In this document: piece after piece, positions 53,790 through 63,429 of the stretch | Layout: the number at the start of each line of letters is the position of its first letter | Numbering within the stretch: the first letter of the stretch is position 1 | Assembly: GCF_003286085.1 (NCBI RefSeq) | Contig: NW_020825607.1 | Span: forward strand, 1-64,000 | DNA length: 64,000 nucleotides | Direction: 5' to 3' | Source of the DNA: Drosophila persimilis | Lineage: Eukaryota > Arthropoda > Insecta > Diptera > Drosophilidae | Translations under genes and position numbers: made by a program | The notes under the pieces: generated by a model | The model's database searches: none | What the model saw: only the letters and a program-made list of their open reading frames with translations | What the model was told of the DNA's origin: nothing

Positions 53790-54117
53790 AAACTACAATG
53801 CCCCGTATAACACCCCGCATATATTATTTACCAACACCCCCTCCACAGATAGCCACCAATCGAAACGCGCCGACTCCATAGCGCTGACCAACCACACCAG
53901 TTCACGCGGACTTCCCCCACTCCAGACCAAGCAACCGGCCAGGCGCGGCCCTGATCGCCGCTGACGCAGCAACAACAGGCGTATAAATAGACGCCGGCCA
54001 GAACCAGAAGGCAGCTCACGCAGAAACCCGGCTCAGAGTACAGACGTTGTACCGGCGATCAATAGAGTTATCAAACTAATCCAATTTAAAGTGCTAAGAT
54101 ATTCGTCATAAAGTGTC
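53790..54117 (+). repeat. 5' LTR of a family F element, part 1
   Basis: Shares ACCAGTTCACGCGGACTTCC, a TATA box (GCGTATAAATAGACG near 53980) and CAGAAACCCGGCTCAGAGTAC with the 3' LTR at 62990-63265. Interrupted at 54117 by the BEL/Pao element; resumes at 60472. The left boundary is approximate. Confidence 0.7.
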
Positions 54118-54516
54118 TGTTTGAGATGCCAAGCTTTTTTGGCACCTATGTGTTTCAAAAATGAAAAGAGATTTTGGGTTAAACTTTATAATTCGTATTT
54201 AATCTTGGTGGCTTAGCGGAAGCCGATTGCTTGCTATTGCCAGATAAACTTTATGCGAGATCGATATGCAACCAATGCGCAGAGGGGTTAGCATAGAACT
54301 AAACTATAAACGACGGCGTTAGATCAAAGTGATTGCCGAAGTGGCGGCAGCAGATCAAAGTAATTGCCGAAGTGGCGGCGGCAGAGAGCCCCTTTAGCGG
54401 GAGAGCGCAGCAGCTCTGCAGAAAGTCAACGTTTTACAACATATGTAGGCGGCTCTCTATGCTCATACAATAATAATGTTAAAGTTACGGTTATTCTTCA
54501 GCGGCTGGCCCGAACA
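54118..54516 (-). repeat. 3' LTR of the BEL/Pao element
   Basis: 399 bp. A purine tract (minus strand GGGGGGAGTA) lies immediately upstream at 54517-54526 and is the likely polypurine tract. Confidence 0.88.
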
Positions 54517-55609
54517 TACTCCCCCCGTTGGGAGCTAGTCTCTCAACAGATTCCTTAAGGTGCAGCAAACATAGCCGAGTGACGGCCCTCCTGATGTTTC
54601 CTGAGGATGTCTTCAGGTCAGCGACGCGACACACTCCGTCCTTGCCGAAAACGACATCGACCACTCTAGCCAGTGGCCAACGCATTGAAGGAAGATTTTT
54701 GTCCTTCACCAGAACGAGGTCGTTCTTGCAGATGCTTTGCGCGGGGGTACGCCACTTCGCGCGCTCTTGCAAAAGAGCGCGCCAACGGCTCCAAAATATT
54801 TTTTGTAGTTGGGTGACCCGCTGCCAGCCATCCAGACGATTGTAGTTCAGCTTCGTTAGGTCAGGCTCGAGGATTTTCTCATGGGGGCCGCCTAAAAGCA
54901 GATGAGCAGGAGTCAAAACGTCTAAATCATCAGGATTTTCTGAAAGCGAGAGCAAAGGGCGAGAGTTAACAATTGCAGTGATCTGACAGATCAGAGTGCG
55001 CAGCTCGTCGAAGCTAAGCACAGATGGTCCAACTGAGCGGCACAGGTGATATTTTGCGGTCTTCACGGCCGCTTCCCACAACCCGCCAAAATGCGGAGAG
55101 CGAGGTGGGATGAAACGCCAGTCGATCGAGTCAGCCAAGCAGGATTCGTGGACCTCCTTCATATGCGGTTCGCTCAGACAGAGCTTCTTTAGCTCCAGAA
55201 GCTCGTTCTTGGCCCCAACGAAGTTTGTCACATTGTCCGACCAAATTTGAATTGGCCTTCCTCGAGTGGAAGTAAAACGCTTTAGTGCGCCTAGAAACGA
55301 TGCGGTGGTCAAATCCTTTACGAGCTCCATGTGTATAGCCTTGGAAGTGAAGCAGATGAATACGCTAATGTAGCACTTGATCGGAGGCCTTGTGCGGATT
55401 TCTGATCGGTAGAAAAAAGGTCCACAGTAATCTACTCCAGTGACTTCAAAAGCTCGAGATCCTTCCATACGTTCCTTAAATAGGTCTCCCATGATGTGTT
55501 CGACCATGCGCGGCCTAGTCCTGAAGCATCTCACACATCTGCTGACGACCCTTGACACTGCCTTAACACCTCCAATGGGCCAATATTCCAGCCGAATTTT
55601 GGATAGCAA
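54491..55609 (-). pseudogene. BEL/Pao integrase
   Basis: About 370 open codons, the best-preserved part. It starts in the zinc-binding region (IRLEYWPIGG, CVRCFRTRP), then the catalytic core: VDYCGPFF (first Asp), WSDNVTNFVGA (second Asp) and IPPRSPHFGGLWEAAVK (Glu). The C-terminal domain, VNSRPLLSLSENPDDLDVLTPAHLLLGG to DLVLVKDKNLPSMRWPLARV, is typical of BEL/Pao. The stop lies 26 bases inside the 3' LTR. The apparent first codon is not ATG: a frameshift near 55600 separates it from the upstream Pol frame at 55531-55971. Confidence 0.85.
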
Positions 55610-55611
55610 GG

Positions 55612-56754
55612 CGCGAGGTCCGGCATGGAGGTTTCTTTCATTCCCTTTGGCAGAATGAGCGGGTGCTGAGCGTCAAACCCTAGCGATGAGTTGCCAAGAC
55701 GACCTCCAACTCTAAGTAGTCCAGAATGATCGGTGAGCGAACTAATAGAACTGGATTTCATGACTCGACCATTGCGCCGAATCTCCTTTATGTCCATCCA
55801 CAAATTTGCCAGCTGAATGTGTCGAATTAGAAGATGCGTTCCTTGCCGAATATCAGAAACGGTGAGTCCTGGATGCCTAAGACGATGTATAAATTTATGC
55901 ATGTAGGCGAATGTGCGCTGCATGCGAAAGAATGAATTCTTCTGATCGGCATGTGGAGACGTGATTAGCAATCCTCTCTTGCTATGTTGCTATGTTGTTA
56001 GTAGGAGATACAGGCCACTTATCCTTGGAGCATAGCAAAAAGGATGGGCCGTGAAACCATAGCTCTGACTGGATAAGATGGTTGGGAAGCGAGCCTCTCG
56101 AGAGAATATCAGCAGGATTTAAAGATGTGCCGTCAACTCCTGAATTGATGCCACTCGATTTGCCACGAAAACTTGAAATTTAGCTGGCTCGTCCCAAATC
56201 CAAGATAATGCTGTTGACGAATCCGACCAGCAATAGAACCGACCTGAATTTAAAGAATTTAAAGATTCCCATGTCCTTTAAATTCTGCATGATTTTCGCA
56301 AGCAAATGGGCTCCACTTAATCGATATAGTCTTTAGCGGCGCCACTCGCGACTTTGAGCACAAAACGTGGCTCGAAGACTTCCCTGGCTTCCCTGGACAC
56401 GACATACACGCAAGCGCCATATGCTTCTAAGCTGGCATCACAGAATCCGTGAACTGCTGTAGCCACACTAGAACGAAGAACCAAGCGAGGAAATGAGATC
56501 CGAGAAATGCTTGCCAAACTATTTCTCAAGTCCATCCAAGTTGAATGCAATGCTGAGGGGAGGCTTTCATCCCAATCTAAATTTTCTCTCCAAAGCTGCT
56601 GAAGGAAGATTTTCACCTGACAATGACTGGATTTATCAATCCAAGAGGGTCGTAGAACCGCGCAATCGTAGACAAAACCGACCGCTTTGATGGCTTTGAG
56701 TTTGTGTCCAGTGCGGACAAGGCAAAAAGCAGCTGTTCCGAAGCAGGGTCCCAC
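55612..56754 (-). pseudogene. BEL/Pao RNase H / Pao-type domain, broken
   Basis: Frame 56317-56754 contains KIFLQQLWRENLDWDESLP and VHGFCDASLEAYGACVYVVSR, the Pao-type domain that follows RT with its FCDAS motif. Frame 55531-55971 contains RLRHPGLTVSDIRQGTHLLIRHIQ and GRLGNSSLGFDAQHPLILPKG, the stretch before integrase. Between them (about 55972-56316) there are stops and shifts, including decayed remnants around SNPADILSRGSLPN on the minus strand near 56080-56110. Confidence 0.75.
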
Positions 56755-56809
56755 GCTAAGCCGAGAGTTTTGGCTATGTCGCTTCCATCATTAAACTTTA
56801 GGAACTTCT

Positions 56810-57448
56810 CTATGTCATCTTCAGGGGTTCCCTCAAGTACTTCCTGGTGACTGGAGCACCATTTCCTAAGTCTAAAGTTACCACGGGACAGTAAAGCTTA
56901 TGTTTGGTGCATCTTGTCCATGACCTGTGCGAATTACCGCCCGAAATAAGGTCATCCACGTAAAACTCCTGCCGCAGAGCAGCTGAGCCAAGAGGGTAGG
57001 ACTCACCCTCGTCGATGGCCAGCTGGTGCATTGCGCGGACCGCTAAAAATGATGCAGCCCTCGTCCCGTATGTGACGGTGTCTAATGTGTAGACTTGAAC
57101 CTCGGACTCGATGGAATCTCGCCATAGGATGCACTGATACAAATTGTCGGGTGGAGACACTCGTACGCAGCGGTACATTTTACAAATGTCCCCAGTGAGA
57201 GCGACTGGATATGTTCGAAAGCGAATCAATATGTTAAACAATGCAGGCTGAATAACAGGGCCTGTCATCATCACATCATTTAGAGAATATCCAGTTGATG
57301 TAGCTGCGGATCCATCGAAAACGACACGGAGTTTTGTCGTCGTACTGTCCTCCTTTAGGACACAGTGATGAGGAAAGAAATATTTGCAGAGGCTACGGGA
57401 ATCAGGGTTGACTTGGTGCATATGATGCAAATCAATGTACTCCCTCAT
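56810..57448 (-). pseudogene. BEL/Pao reverse transcriptase
   Basis: Frame of about 212 codons with the BEL-type RT: FFPHHCVLKEDSTTTKLRVVFD, ALTGDICKMYRCVRV (first Asp), YGTRAASFLAVRAMHQLA and catalytic EFYVDDLISGG (YVDD). Upstream pieces are in a different frame (57445-57738, FVSHLSRLPSGEYAVRLPL), shifted near 57520. The downstream link to the Pao-type domain is also shifted (near 56810). Confidence 0.82.
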
Positions 57449-57738
57449 AAAGGCGGAATACCGCTCCTTGAGTGTAGGATTACGCTCCAGTTTTCGCTCC
57501 AGACTGATGAACCGTCGATAAGCCTGAGCATAAGATTCTCCAAACGATCAGTATTGTTATTTAGCGGCAGACGAACTGCATACTCCCCGGATGGCAACCG
57601 TGAAAGGTGGCTTACGAAATGTGCTTCACAATCGTCTTCTTCTTTGGTATTCAACCCAGCCTCCACACAATTCTCGACTTCCCAAAACATACGAAGAGTT
57701 TTATCAGCTATCGAATCTGGACAATTGTGCGTGGCCAA

Positions 57739-58198
57739 AAGCGCCGAGCTTGATACCTTCTGTCCACCGCCAGATACGATCCACCCAAGCCGGGTCTTCT
57801 ACAGAAGAGGCAGTCCATCGGTGAGTTTGATTTGCCCTACGCAGAGGAGATCATAAAAAACGCTCGCACCAATGAGAAGATCAACGCGTTGAGTATTGAA
57901 AAATGCTGGATCAGCGAGCTAAGGAGCTAAAGAGCTAAGGAACTAAAACGCCAGACCGATTCTTCACGAGAACCACGGCTGTAGCCGGAAGCACGACATC
58001 AGAGTGAAGACCTTGGGCAGCAAGAGAGGTAGACGAAGGTAGAGACGAGCTGCTAGCAGAATTTTGAGCAACGGAAAGAGTGTCCGGTTGAACGGCCAGA
58101 TCGGGAGGAGTAATACCTGGCCAGCCTTGTGTTGTGCTGTACACTATCGAAGTGCAACAAACTATGATGCCTACCGCCGCATACTCGACATTTTCCAC
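57739..58198 (-). pseudogene. BEL/Pao protease remnant, active site deleted
   Basis: The upstream part (57935-58198) ends LPATAVVLVKNRSGVLVP, just before the expected aspartic active site. The downstream part (about 57780-57900) reads FFNTQRVDLLIGASVFYDLL and LTDGLPLL*KTRLGWIVSG. The catalytic motif and about 60-80 residues between them are missing, replaced by an AGCTAAGGAG-type short repeat near 57915-57945. Protease cannot be functional. Confidence 0.65.
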
Positions 58199-58667
58199 TA
58201 TTGCATGCGCGGGTCCGGTGCCCCGGTTTTAGGCAATTGAAGCACAGGGAAAGCTTCTTCACTGCTTTGTGGCGCAGCAACGGTGAGAGATTTCCGAATA
58301 TCTTGCACGAGTATATTCCATGGCCCGCTGAGTGGCAAAAGACGCATACAGACGGGTCGGCGGAAGAGTTGGAAGCTACAAACGTTTTCTTAACCTGCGT
58401 ATAGGAATGGTTTTTTCCCACCTGATCACCTGATTCCCACCTGTGTCGCTGTAGCATATTCCAATCGCTCCATTTTCTGGCAGCGTTGCTGCAAGAATTC
58501 GAATAATTCCTCTGCGGTAGGTATAGCATCCGAAGATGTGTGCTCCTCCCATTTGGTTTGCGTCTTCGAATCCAACTTCTGCAGCAGCATGTTGATGACC
58601 ATGAATCCTGAAATCTCCTCAGCAGTTCCCAATGTCCGCAACGCTCGCATGTGTAAATTGACTGCAT
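58053..58667 (-). pseudogene. BEL/Pao Gag zinc knuckles
   Basis: Three Cys/His units in the order usual for this superfamily: CVFCHSAGHGIYSC, CFNCLKPGHRTRAC and CRVCGGRHHSLLH. The frame overlaps the capsid-like frame at 58426-58667 in a different register, so a frameshift near 58430-58445 (where GGTGATCAGGTGGGAA is locally repeated) separates them. Confidence 0.78.
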
Positions 58668-59175
58668 CCGAAAACTCCCGAAGCCTTTTAGCAGAAGGCG
58701 AGTCTACCCTCTTTAGCCCAAGAATCTTCTTGATGTGTGCCTGGAAAACAAGTCTTTTGTTATTAAAGCGTTTATTAAGTATATCCAGAGCCGCACGATA
58801 ATTGGCACTGGAGAGCTCCAACGATCGAACCGAATCCAAAGCCGTATCAGCGAGGCAAGAGCGAAGGTGCTGGAATTTCTCGATGTCACTGAGATCCGCA
58901 TCCGCTTCAATCACCGATTTGATCATTGCCATAAAATCCGAGAACTCGACGTATCCACCAGAAAAATTTGGCACCTTAAGCTCAGGAAGTCGCTGCTTGT
59001 GAGCCATGATGATGGTACTATGTCCGGAACGGCTTGGCAGAGTCGTAGAATGGGCAGCGGCGTGTGACTGGCTTACTTCAACAGCAGCCAGCAACTCAGC
59101 TTTCAACGATATGAAAAGAGTATCGAAGATTTCGCGCAGCTCACTCCCTATCTCGTTTTGATCGAGAGCCTCCAA
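58426..59175 (-). pseudogene. BEL/Pao Gag, DUF1759-like region
   Basis: 250 codons of gag: LPELKVPNFSGGYVEFSDF, LRSCLADTALDSVRSLELS and a C-terminal region with MVINMLLQKLDSKTQTKWE. These match the gag domain of Pao-type elements (I recall Pfam DUF1759). The first codon reported lies just after an in-frame TAA at about 59176, so it is not the real start. Confidence 0.78.
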
Positions 59176-59487
59176 TTAATTATGGGCCTTATTGAATTCC
59201 TCTCGAATTTCTGCCAACATATCAAGGCGCACCTCAACTTCCGCGGCGGTCAACTTATCGATTTTATTCCCCGCGAAGGATTAGCCAAGCCTGTACAATC
59301 GATCATATAATGACTGACTTTTACGCTTGTACAGACTCAGTCTGGAATCAGCCACCACAATATTTCCGCCCGCGCCTGTATTCGGATCGTTGTCCATGTT
59401 AACCGTTGTGCAATTCGACACAACAACGGAAAATGAAATACCGCTTAAGCGACGATGTATAGACGCGAGAGCGAGAATGCAAGACAC
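59176..59487 (-). pseudogene. BEL/Pao Gag N-terminus with two in-frame stops
   Basis: Same frame as the gag entry above. MDNDPNTGAGGNIVVADSRL probably marks the start (ATG near 59397). The frame is interrupted by TAA near 59279 and TAA near 59176, with KIDKLTAAEVEVRLDMLAEI between them. Two stops in the first 80 residues mean no full Gag. Confidence 0.65.
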
Positions 59488-59714
59488 GAAAAGTCAAGAA
59501 CCGCGGCTGCAGCTGCGCAGAGAATGAGAGATTCGACGCTTAAAGTACCGGAATTTGTCTATAAATATTCCAGCCGCACTCTCACTGAATTTGCACTTTA
59601 AACTGTTTTTCAACGTGTACCCAAATGTATTTGTTGGTAGTTAAACTACCCAACAACAAAATATTGTATAATTAATAAGTGTTTTAACGGAGCGCGATTA
59701 AGCAATGGTTTTAT

Positions 59715-59734
59715 ATCACGTCGGGGGGTCACCA
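59715..59734 (-). other. Primer-binding site copy 2 (inner), BEL/Pao
   Basis: Minus strand TGGTGACCCCCCGACGTGAT. Apart from two extra Cs it matches the complement of the Drosophila tRNA-Trp 3' end as I recall it. It lies next to a partial LTR at 59736. Confidence 0.5.
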
Positions 59735-59735
59735 A

Positions 59736-60073
59736 TGTTTGAGATGCCAAGCTTTTTTGGCACCTATGTGTTTCAAAAATGAAAAGAGATTTTGGGTTAA
59801 ACTTTATAATTCGTATTTAATCTTGGTGGCTTAGCGAGAATGCAAGACACGAAAAGTCAAGAACCGCGGCTGCAGCTGCGCAGAGAATGAGAGATTCGAC
59901 GCTTAAAGTACCGGAATTTGTCTATAAATATTCCAGCCGCACTCTCACTGAATTTTCACTTTAAACTGTTTTTTAATGTGCACCCAAATGTATTTGTTGG
60001 TAGTTAAACTACCCAACAACACAATATTAACGCGATTAAGAAATGGTTTTATATCACGTCGGGGGGTCACCAA
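59736..60073 (-). repeat. Duplicated partial LTR and leader, BEL/Pao
   Basis: A 338-bp segment consisting of the last ~98 bp of an LTR (59736-59833) fused to leader sequence that also occurs at about 59468-59735. The fusion point shares AGCG between both parents. It gives the element two LTR-end/primer-site units in a row. Confidence 0.8.
60053..60072 (-). other. Primer-binding site copy 1 (outer), BEL/Pao
   Basis: Same 20 bases as the inner copy, one base from the full 5' LTR, the normal position. Confidence 0.55.
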
Positions 60074-60471
60074 TGTTTGAGATGCCAAGCTTTTTTGGCA
60101 CCTATGTGTTTCAAAAATGAAAAGAGATTTTGGGTTAAACTTTATAATTCGTATTTAATCTTGGTGGCTTAGCGGAAGCCGATTGCTTGCTATTGCCAGA
60201 TAAACTTTATGCGAGATCGATATGCAACCAATGCGCAGAGGGGTTAGTATAGAACTAAACTATAGACGACGGCGTTAGATCAAAGTGATTGCCGAAGTGG
60301 CGGCAGCAGATCAAAGTAATTGCCGAAGTGGCGGCGGCAGAGAGTCCTTTAGCGGGAGAGCGCAGCAGCTCTGCAGAAAGTCAACGTTTTACAACATATG
60401 TAGGCGGCTCTCTATGCTCATACAATAATAATGTTAAAGTTACGGTTATTCTTCAGCGGCTGGCCCGAACA
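60074..60471 (-). repeat. 5' LTR of the BEL/Pao element
   Basis: 398 bp; compared with the 3' LTR there are substitutions near 60248 and 60264 and a base change plus a lost base near 60344. Confidence 0.88.
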
Positions 60472-60476
60472 GTGTC

Positions 60477-60700
60477 TAATTATAATAATAATATCCAATT
60501 GCGTAAGTTCATTCCAACTAGCCGAGACATTTACACTACCCCACACGACGAGCAGCGCTCGCCCCAACACCTATCCACCCTCTCTGAGATAGGCCAACCC
60601 CGACGTCTCCCTCAAAGTTCCATCTACTTCTACAAATTTCTTGTGGATTGACCCCTGGACGTGACTGAGCTTACCTCAGCCTGAAATAAGTCCATCACAA
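60477..60700 (+). repeat. 5' LTR of the family F element, part 2
   Basis: Resumes after the BEL target duplication. AACTGCGTAAGTTCATTCCA-type sequence is shared with the 3' LTR near 63218. It ends just before the primer site at 60702. Confidence 0.7.
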
Positions 60701-60701
60701 G

Positions 60702-60719
60702 TGGCGCCCGAGCAGGGAC
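60702..60719 (+). other. Primer-binding site, tRNA-Lys type
   Basis: TGGCGCCCGAGCAGGGAC, one base different from the well-known tRNA-Lys3 primer site. It proves that the split sequence before it is a 5' LTR. Confidence 0.75.
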
Positions 60720-60741
60720 CTGAGGGAACGTCAACAAGGGT

Positions 60742-61281
60742 TTGTCGACTAAAGACCCACGGCCGCTAGAGAACCGAGAAAAACAACGCGAAGAAAGCCC
60801 CGACCTCGCAAAATTTCCAGCGGTGCAAGTAGCGCAACGAGCCAACGAAAGCCAGGCGCAGCAACAAAGATACCCGAACGGTGCCGTAACCCCGAGAAGA
60901 AATTCAAAACGCCCGCGGCGAAGCTCGACCCAGTGCCCCAGTGAGTACTACCCTGGAGAATTTCTCACCATCCCGGCGGTGAGTACCGGCTGGATACATA
61001 AACGTCGCCGGGAGGAGCTGGAATCTTTCGTTGAGGAATTCGGATTCAGCCGCGAGGGTAACGTGGAAGATTTGCGGAGAAATTTCACCGAATTAGTCGC
61101 CGGGCCCCTCGAACACGACGCCTGGGTTAGAGTGGTGGAGCTCGAGAGATCACCAGCACGAGCCAGATCCCCACTGCTCAGCACCGTGGCACAAGCGGAC
61201 AAGCGAAAGACAGACCCCGAGCTCAGCCTACGATTCCCTGGAACTACGGGGGCAAAGCCAGCATCTCACCGACATCGATAA
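60742..61281 (+). pseudogene. Gag N-terminus of a family F element
   Basis: ATG near 60742 opens 179 codons soon after the primer site. It is basic and Gln/Arg-rich at first (LENREKQREESPDLAKF, RRNSKRPRRSS), then a compact segment (GWIHKRRREELESFVEEFGF, VEDLRRNFTELV), SAP-like in spacing. No zinc knuckle is present in this frame. A second piece (61313-61540) may continue gag after a shift near 61280. Family assignment comes from the linked protease. Confidence 0.6.
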
Positions 61282-61540
61282 CCGCCGAGGATCTTCCGAA
61301 ACCTTCTTCTTCTTGCCAACTGCAGAAGGAAACGGCCCCACAGACGGCCATTTCTGCAGTCAGGCCGCGAAGATGGCGGAACGGATTCGGAAGAGGGGAA
61401 TCAGAAGTCAGGATGACCAACTGTCTTTCGTTGAGCTACTGGAAGAGCCCGATTCCGAAAACCTCACCGGAACACCCCGGAACCCGCAAGGGGGCCACAC
61501 CAAGCCGGCGCTCCAGCCTAGGAAGCTACGCATCGAATGA

Positions 61541-62165
61541 TCACCACTCCTGTAGGAAACCCACACGCGGCCTGCCGCCGTGTCGGAGAAGCCGGACATG
61601 CTGACCGTGACTGCACCAACCCATCGATCCTCTTCTGTTAAGGGGCACAGAACTGTTGGGGCACTGTGGACTGTTGCCGCCAACACCCGTCGGGACACGA
61701 CTCGCATCCCCAGCTCACACGGGAACAGCCGGGCACAATGCTTCCTCCGACACGCAACTAAGAACCCGCTACAAGTACACGGCGGCCGGAGCCACGGTCG
61801 ACACCGTAGCATGGCGGAGCTTCATCAACGCTGACCTCGCCCGCCAACTCGATCACAACAACGACCTGCGAGAGGCGTGCTTCCAGATCCGCCTGCCCAA
61901 CGGCTCCGCACGCGAGATATCTCAGATCTTGCTAGCGCGCGTCCGACTAGACGAGCGGGAGGTACAGATACTGCTCCTAGTACTATCGAATATGCTAGAG
62001 CAAGTCATTGTGGGGATGGATTTCCTATGCGCCATCGACTCGACGATACAGTGTGGCACCACACGCCTCCATCTCGTGTCCCCCGCCGCCAACGAATCCC
62101 CCGAAACGAAACGAGACAAAAGCAGAAGAAAAAAGGAGCTTGAAGAATCTCACTCAATTCTCTGA
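61541..62165 (+). pseudogene. Zinc-knuckle remnant and protease of a family F element
   Basis: Frame from 61656: a retroviral-type aspartic protease, with the active site reading VDTVAWRSFINADLARQL (DTV for the expected DTG), then REISQILLARVRL and IVGMDFLCAIDSTIQCGTTRL. It is clearly homologous to F1-F3. A Cys/His-rich stretch near 61551-61615 (HSCRKPTRGLPPCRR in one frame, AACRRVGEAGHADRDC in another) looks like a shifted CCHC knuckle. The loss of the Gly in the active site suggests inactivity. Confidence 0.65.
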
Positions 62166-62809
62166 ATCTCTCAATTAGCGACCTGAGGAAATTCCGCGAT
62201 GGCGAGCCCGAAGAATAGAAGTAACGCACGACCTCTACGACAGACACCGACAAGCTACTCCCGCGCCCTCTCAGGCAGGAACCGGGAAAGGCGACCACCG
62301 CCACACGAGGCGCCAATCGGAACCCCAATGCACCAGGAGTCAACTCGCCATCGATCGCCACCGACATTATGGAACGCCACCCAGACAACCCCTCGCACAG
62401 CACCGGCATGCGGCCCAGCACCACGCCTGGAGCCATGTCCGAAACTTGCGTCGCCCAAACTAGCCGTCGGTCCAACGCTAGGATCGCCACCGAGACCCAC
62501 ACGGGCACCCTTCCCATGGTTGACACCCAACAAGCGCATTCGACAAAGCGATTCTGCCCGAAAACCCCGACCACACTTGCGACCCAGGAATCGAAGAAGC
62601 CTCCGAGGACGATTCAGAACGAATATCCGACCCATGGCCCCCCGAGATCGCGCCTAAAATACAGGAATTTCTGGACGAGGAGCTGACAGCTGCAGACCAC
62701 CGAGAGATTCTCAGCCTACTATTCTTACGAGAATCGAGCTTGAAGAATCTCACTCAATTCTCAGAATCTCTCAATAAGCGACCTGAGGAAATTCCGTGAT
62801 GGCGAAGAA
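62138..62809 (+). repeat. 72-bp direct repeat flanking the pol linker
   Basis: GAGCTTGAAGAATCTCACTC... at about 62138-62209 and again at about 62738-62809, about 95% alike and 600 bp apart. Both copies end in GATGGCGA. It may mark the internal deletion or a duplicated segment. Confidence 0.7.
62199..62692 (+). pseudogene. Pol linker of a family F element, RT deleted
   Basis: Encodes the linker also seen in F2/F3: LPENPDHTCDPGI-like and DSERISD-like stretches in shifted frames (62500-62690). It ends at EIAPKIQEFLDEELTA, exactly before RT would start. RT, RNase H and integrase are missing; a 72-bp repeat and then LTR-like sequence follow. The element is therefore an internally deleted derivative. 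Confidence 0.6.
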
Positions 62810-62989
62810 AACGAGAAAACCCCAACACAGACCACAGAAGAAACATGTCGCCGGTCCACAACCGGCGACACCACCGAAGGGGAGTCCCCCAAATAAAAAA
62901 AAAACGGGCACGCGGATGACCCAAAAGCGCACCCATGATGCAGCGCGGAAGAAATACTTACTTCGTAAGTATAGACCCCGAAAGGCGAT

Positions 62990-63265
62990 ATCATCGATCA
63001 CGCTACGTACGCCCTCACCAGTTCGCGCGGAATTCCCCCACTCCAGACCGAGCAACCGCAAACCCTACGCGGAAATGCACTTTTGTGACCCCCGCTGACG
63101 CAGCAACAACAGGCGTATAAATAGACGACGGCCAGAACCAGAAGGCAGCTTACGCAGAAACCCGGCTCAGAGTACAACCGTTGTACCGGGAGCTTACGAG
63201 AGATCAGAATAATAACCAACTGCGTAAGTTCATTCCAACTAGCCGAGGCACCGACACTACCTCAC
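62990..63265 (+). repeat. 3' LTR of the family F element, truncated
   Basis: ACCAGTTCGCGCGGAATTCC, TATA box GCGTATAAATAGACG near 63114, CAGAAACCCGGCTCAGAGTAC and AACTGCGTAAGTTCATTCCA match the 5' LTR parts. Similarity is lost near 63265, before the LTR end; the true start may be near 62890. Confidence 0.65.
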
Positions 63266-63429
63266 CCCAAGTCCACGCACAGCGTTTAAAACTGTAAGGA
63301 AGCGATCCTGGGTTGGGGTACATATCTCAGTCTACTCCAGGGTCGAAATTACAGCAATATTTATAATTTGCCGGGACTCCGTATTTCGGACAGACGATGG
63401 GGGACGGGGCAGCAGTCCCGCGGACGGGA
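63266..63429. other. Spacer before the satellite, nothing recognised
   Basis: No frame or repeat recognised between the truncated LTR and the first degenerate satellite copy. Confidence 0.35.

Larger units (their letters stand above)
54118..60471 (-). mobile_element. BEL/Pao retrotransposon, full length but defective
   Basis: 6,354-bp minus-strand element with LTRs of 399 bp (54118-54516) and 398 bp (60074-60471), TGTT...AACA ends and a 5-bp target duplication GTGTC (54113-54117, 60472-60476). The LTRs differ at four or more positions. It sits in the 5' LTR of a family F element. Gag and Pol are broken by several stops and frameshifts, and the leader between the 5' LTR and gag is partly duplicated. 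Confidence 0.9.
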
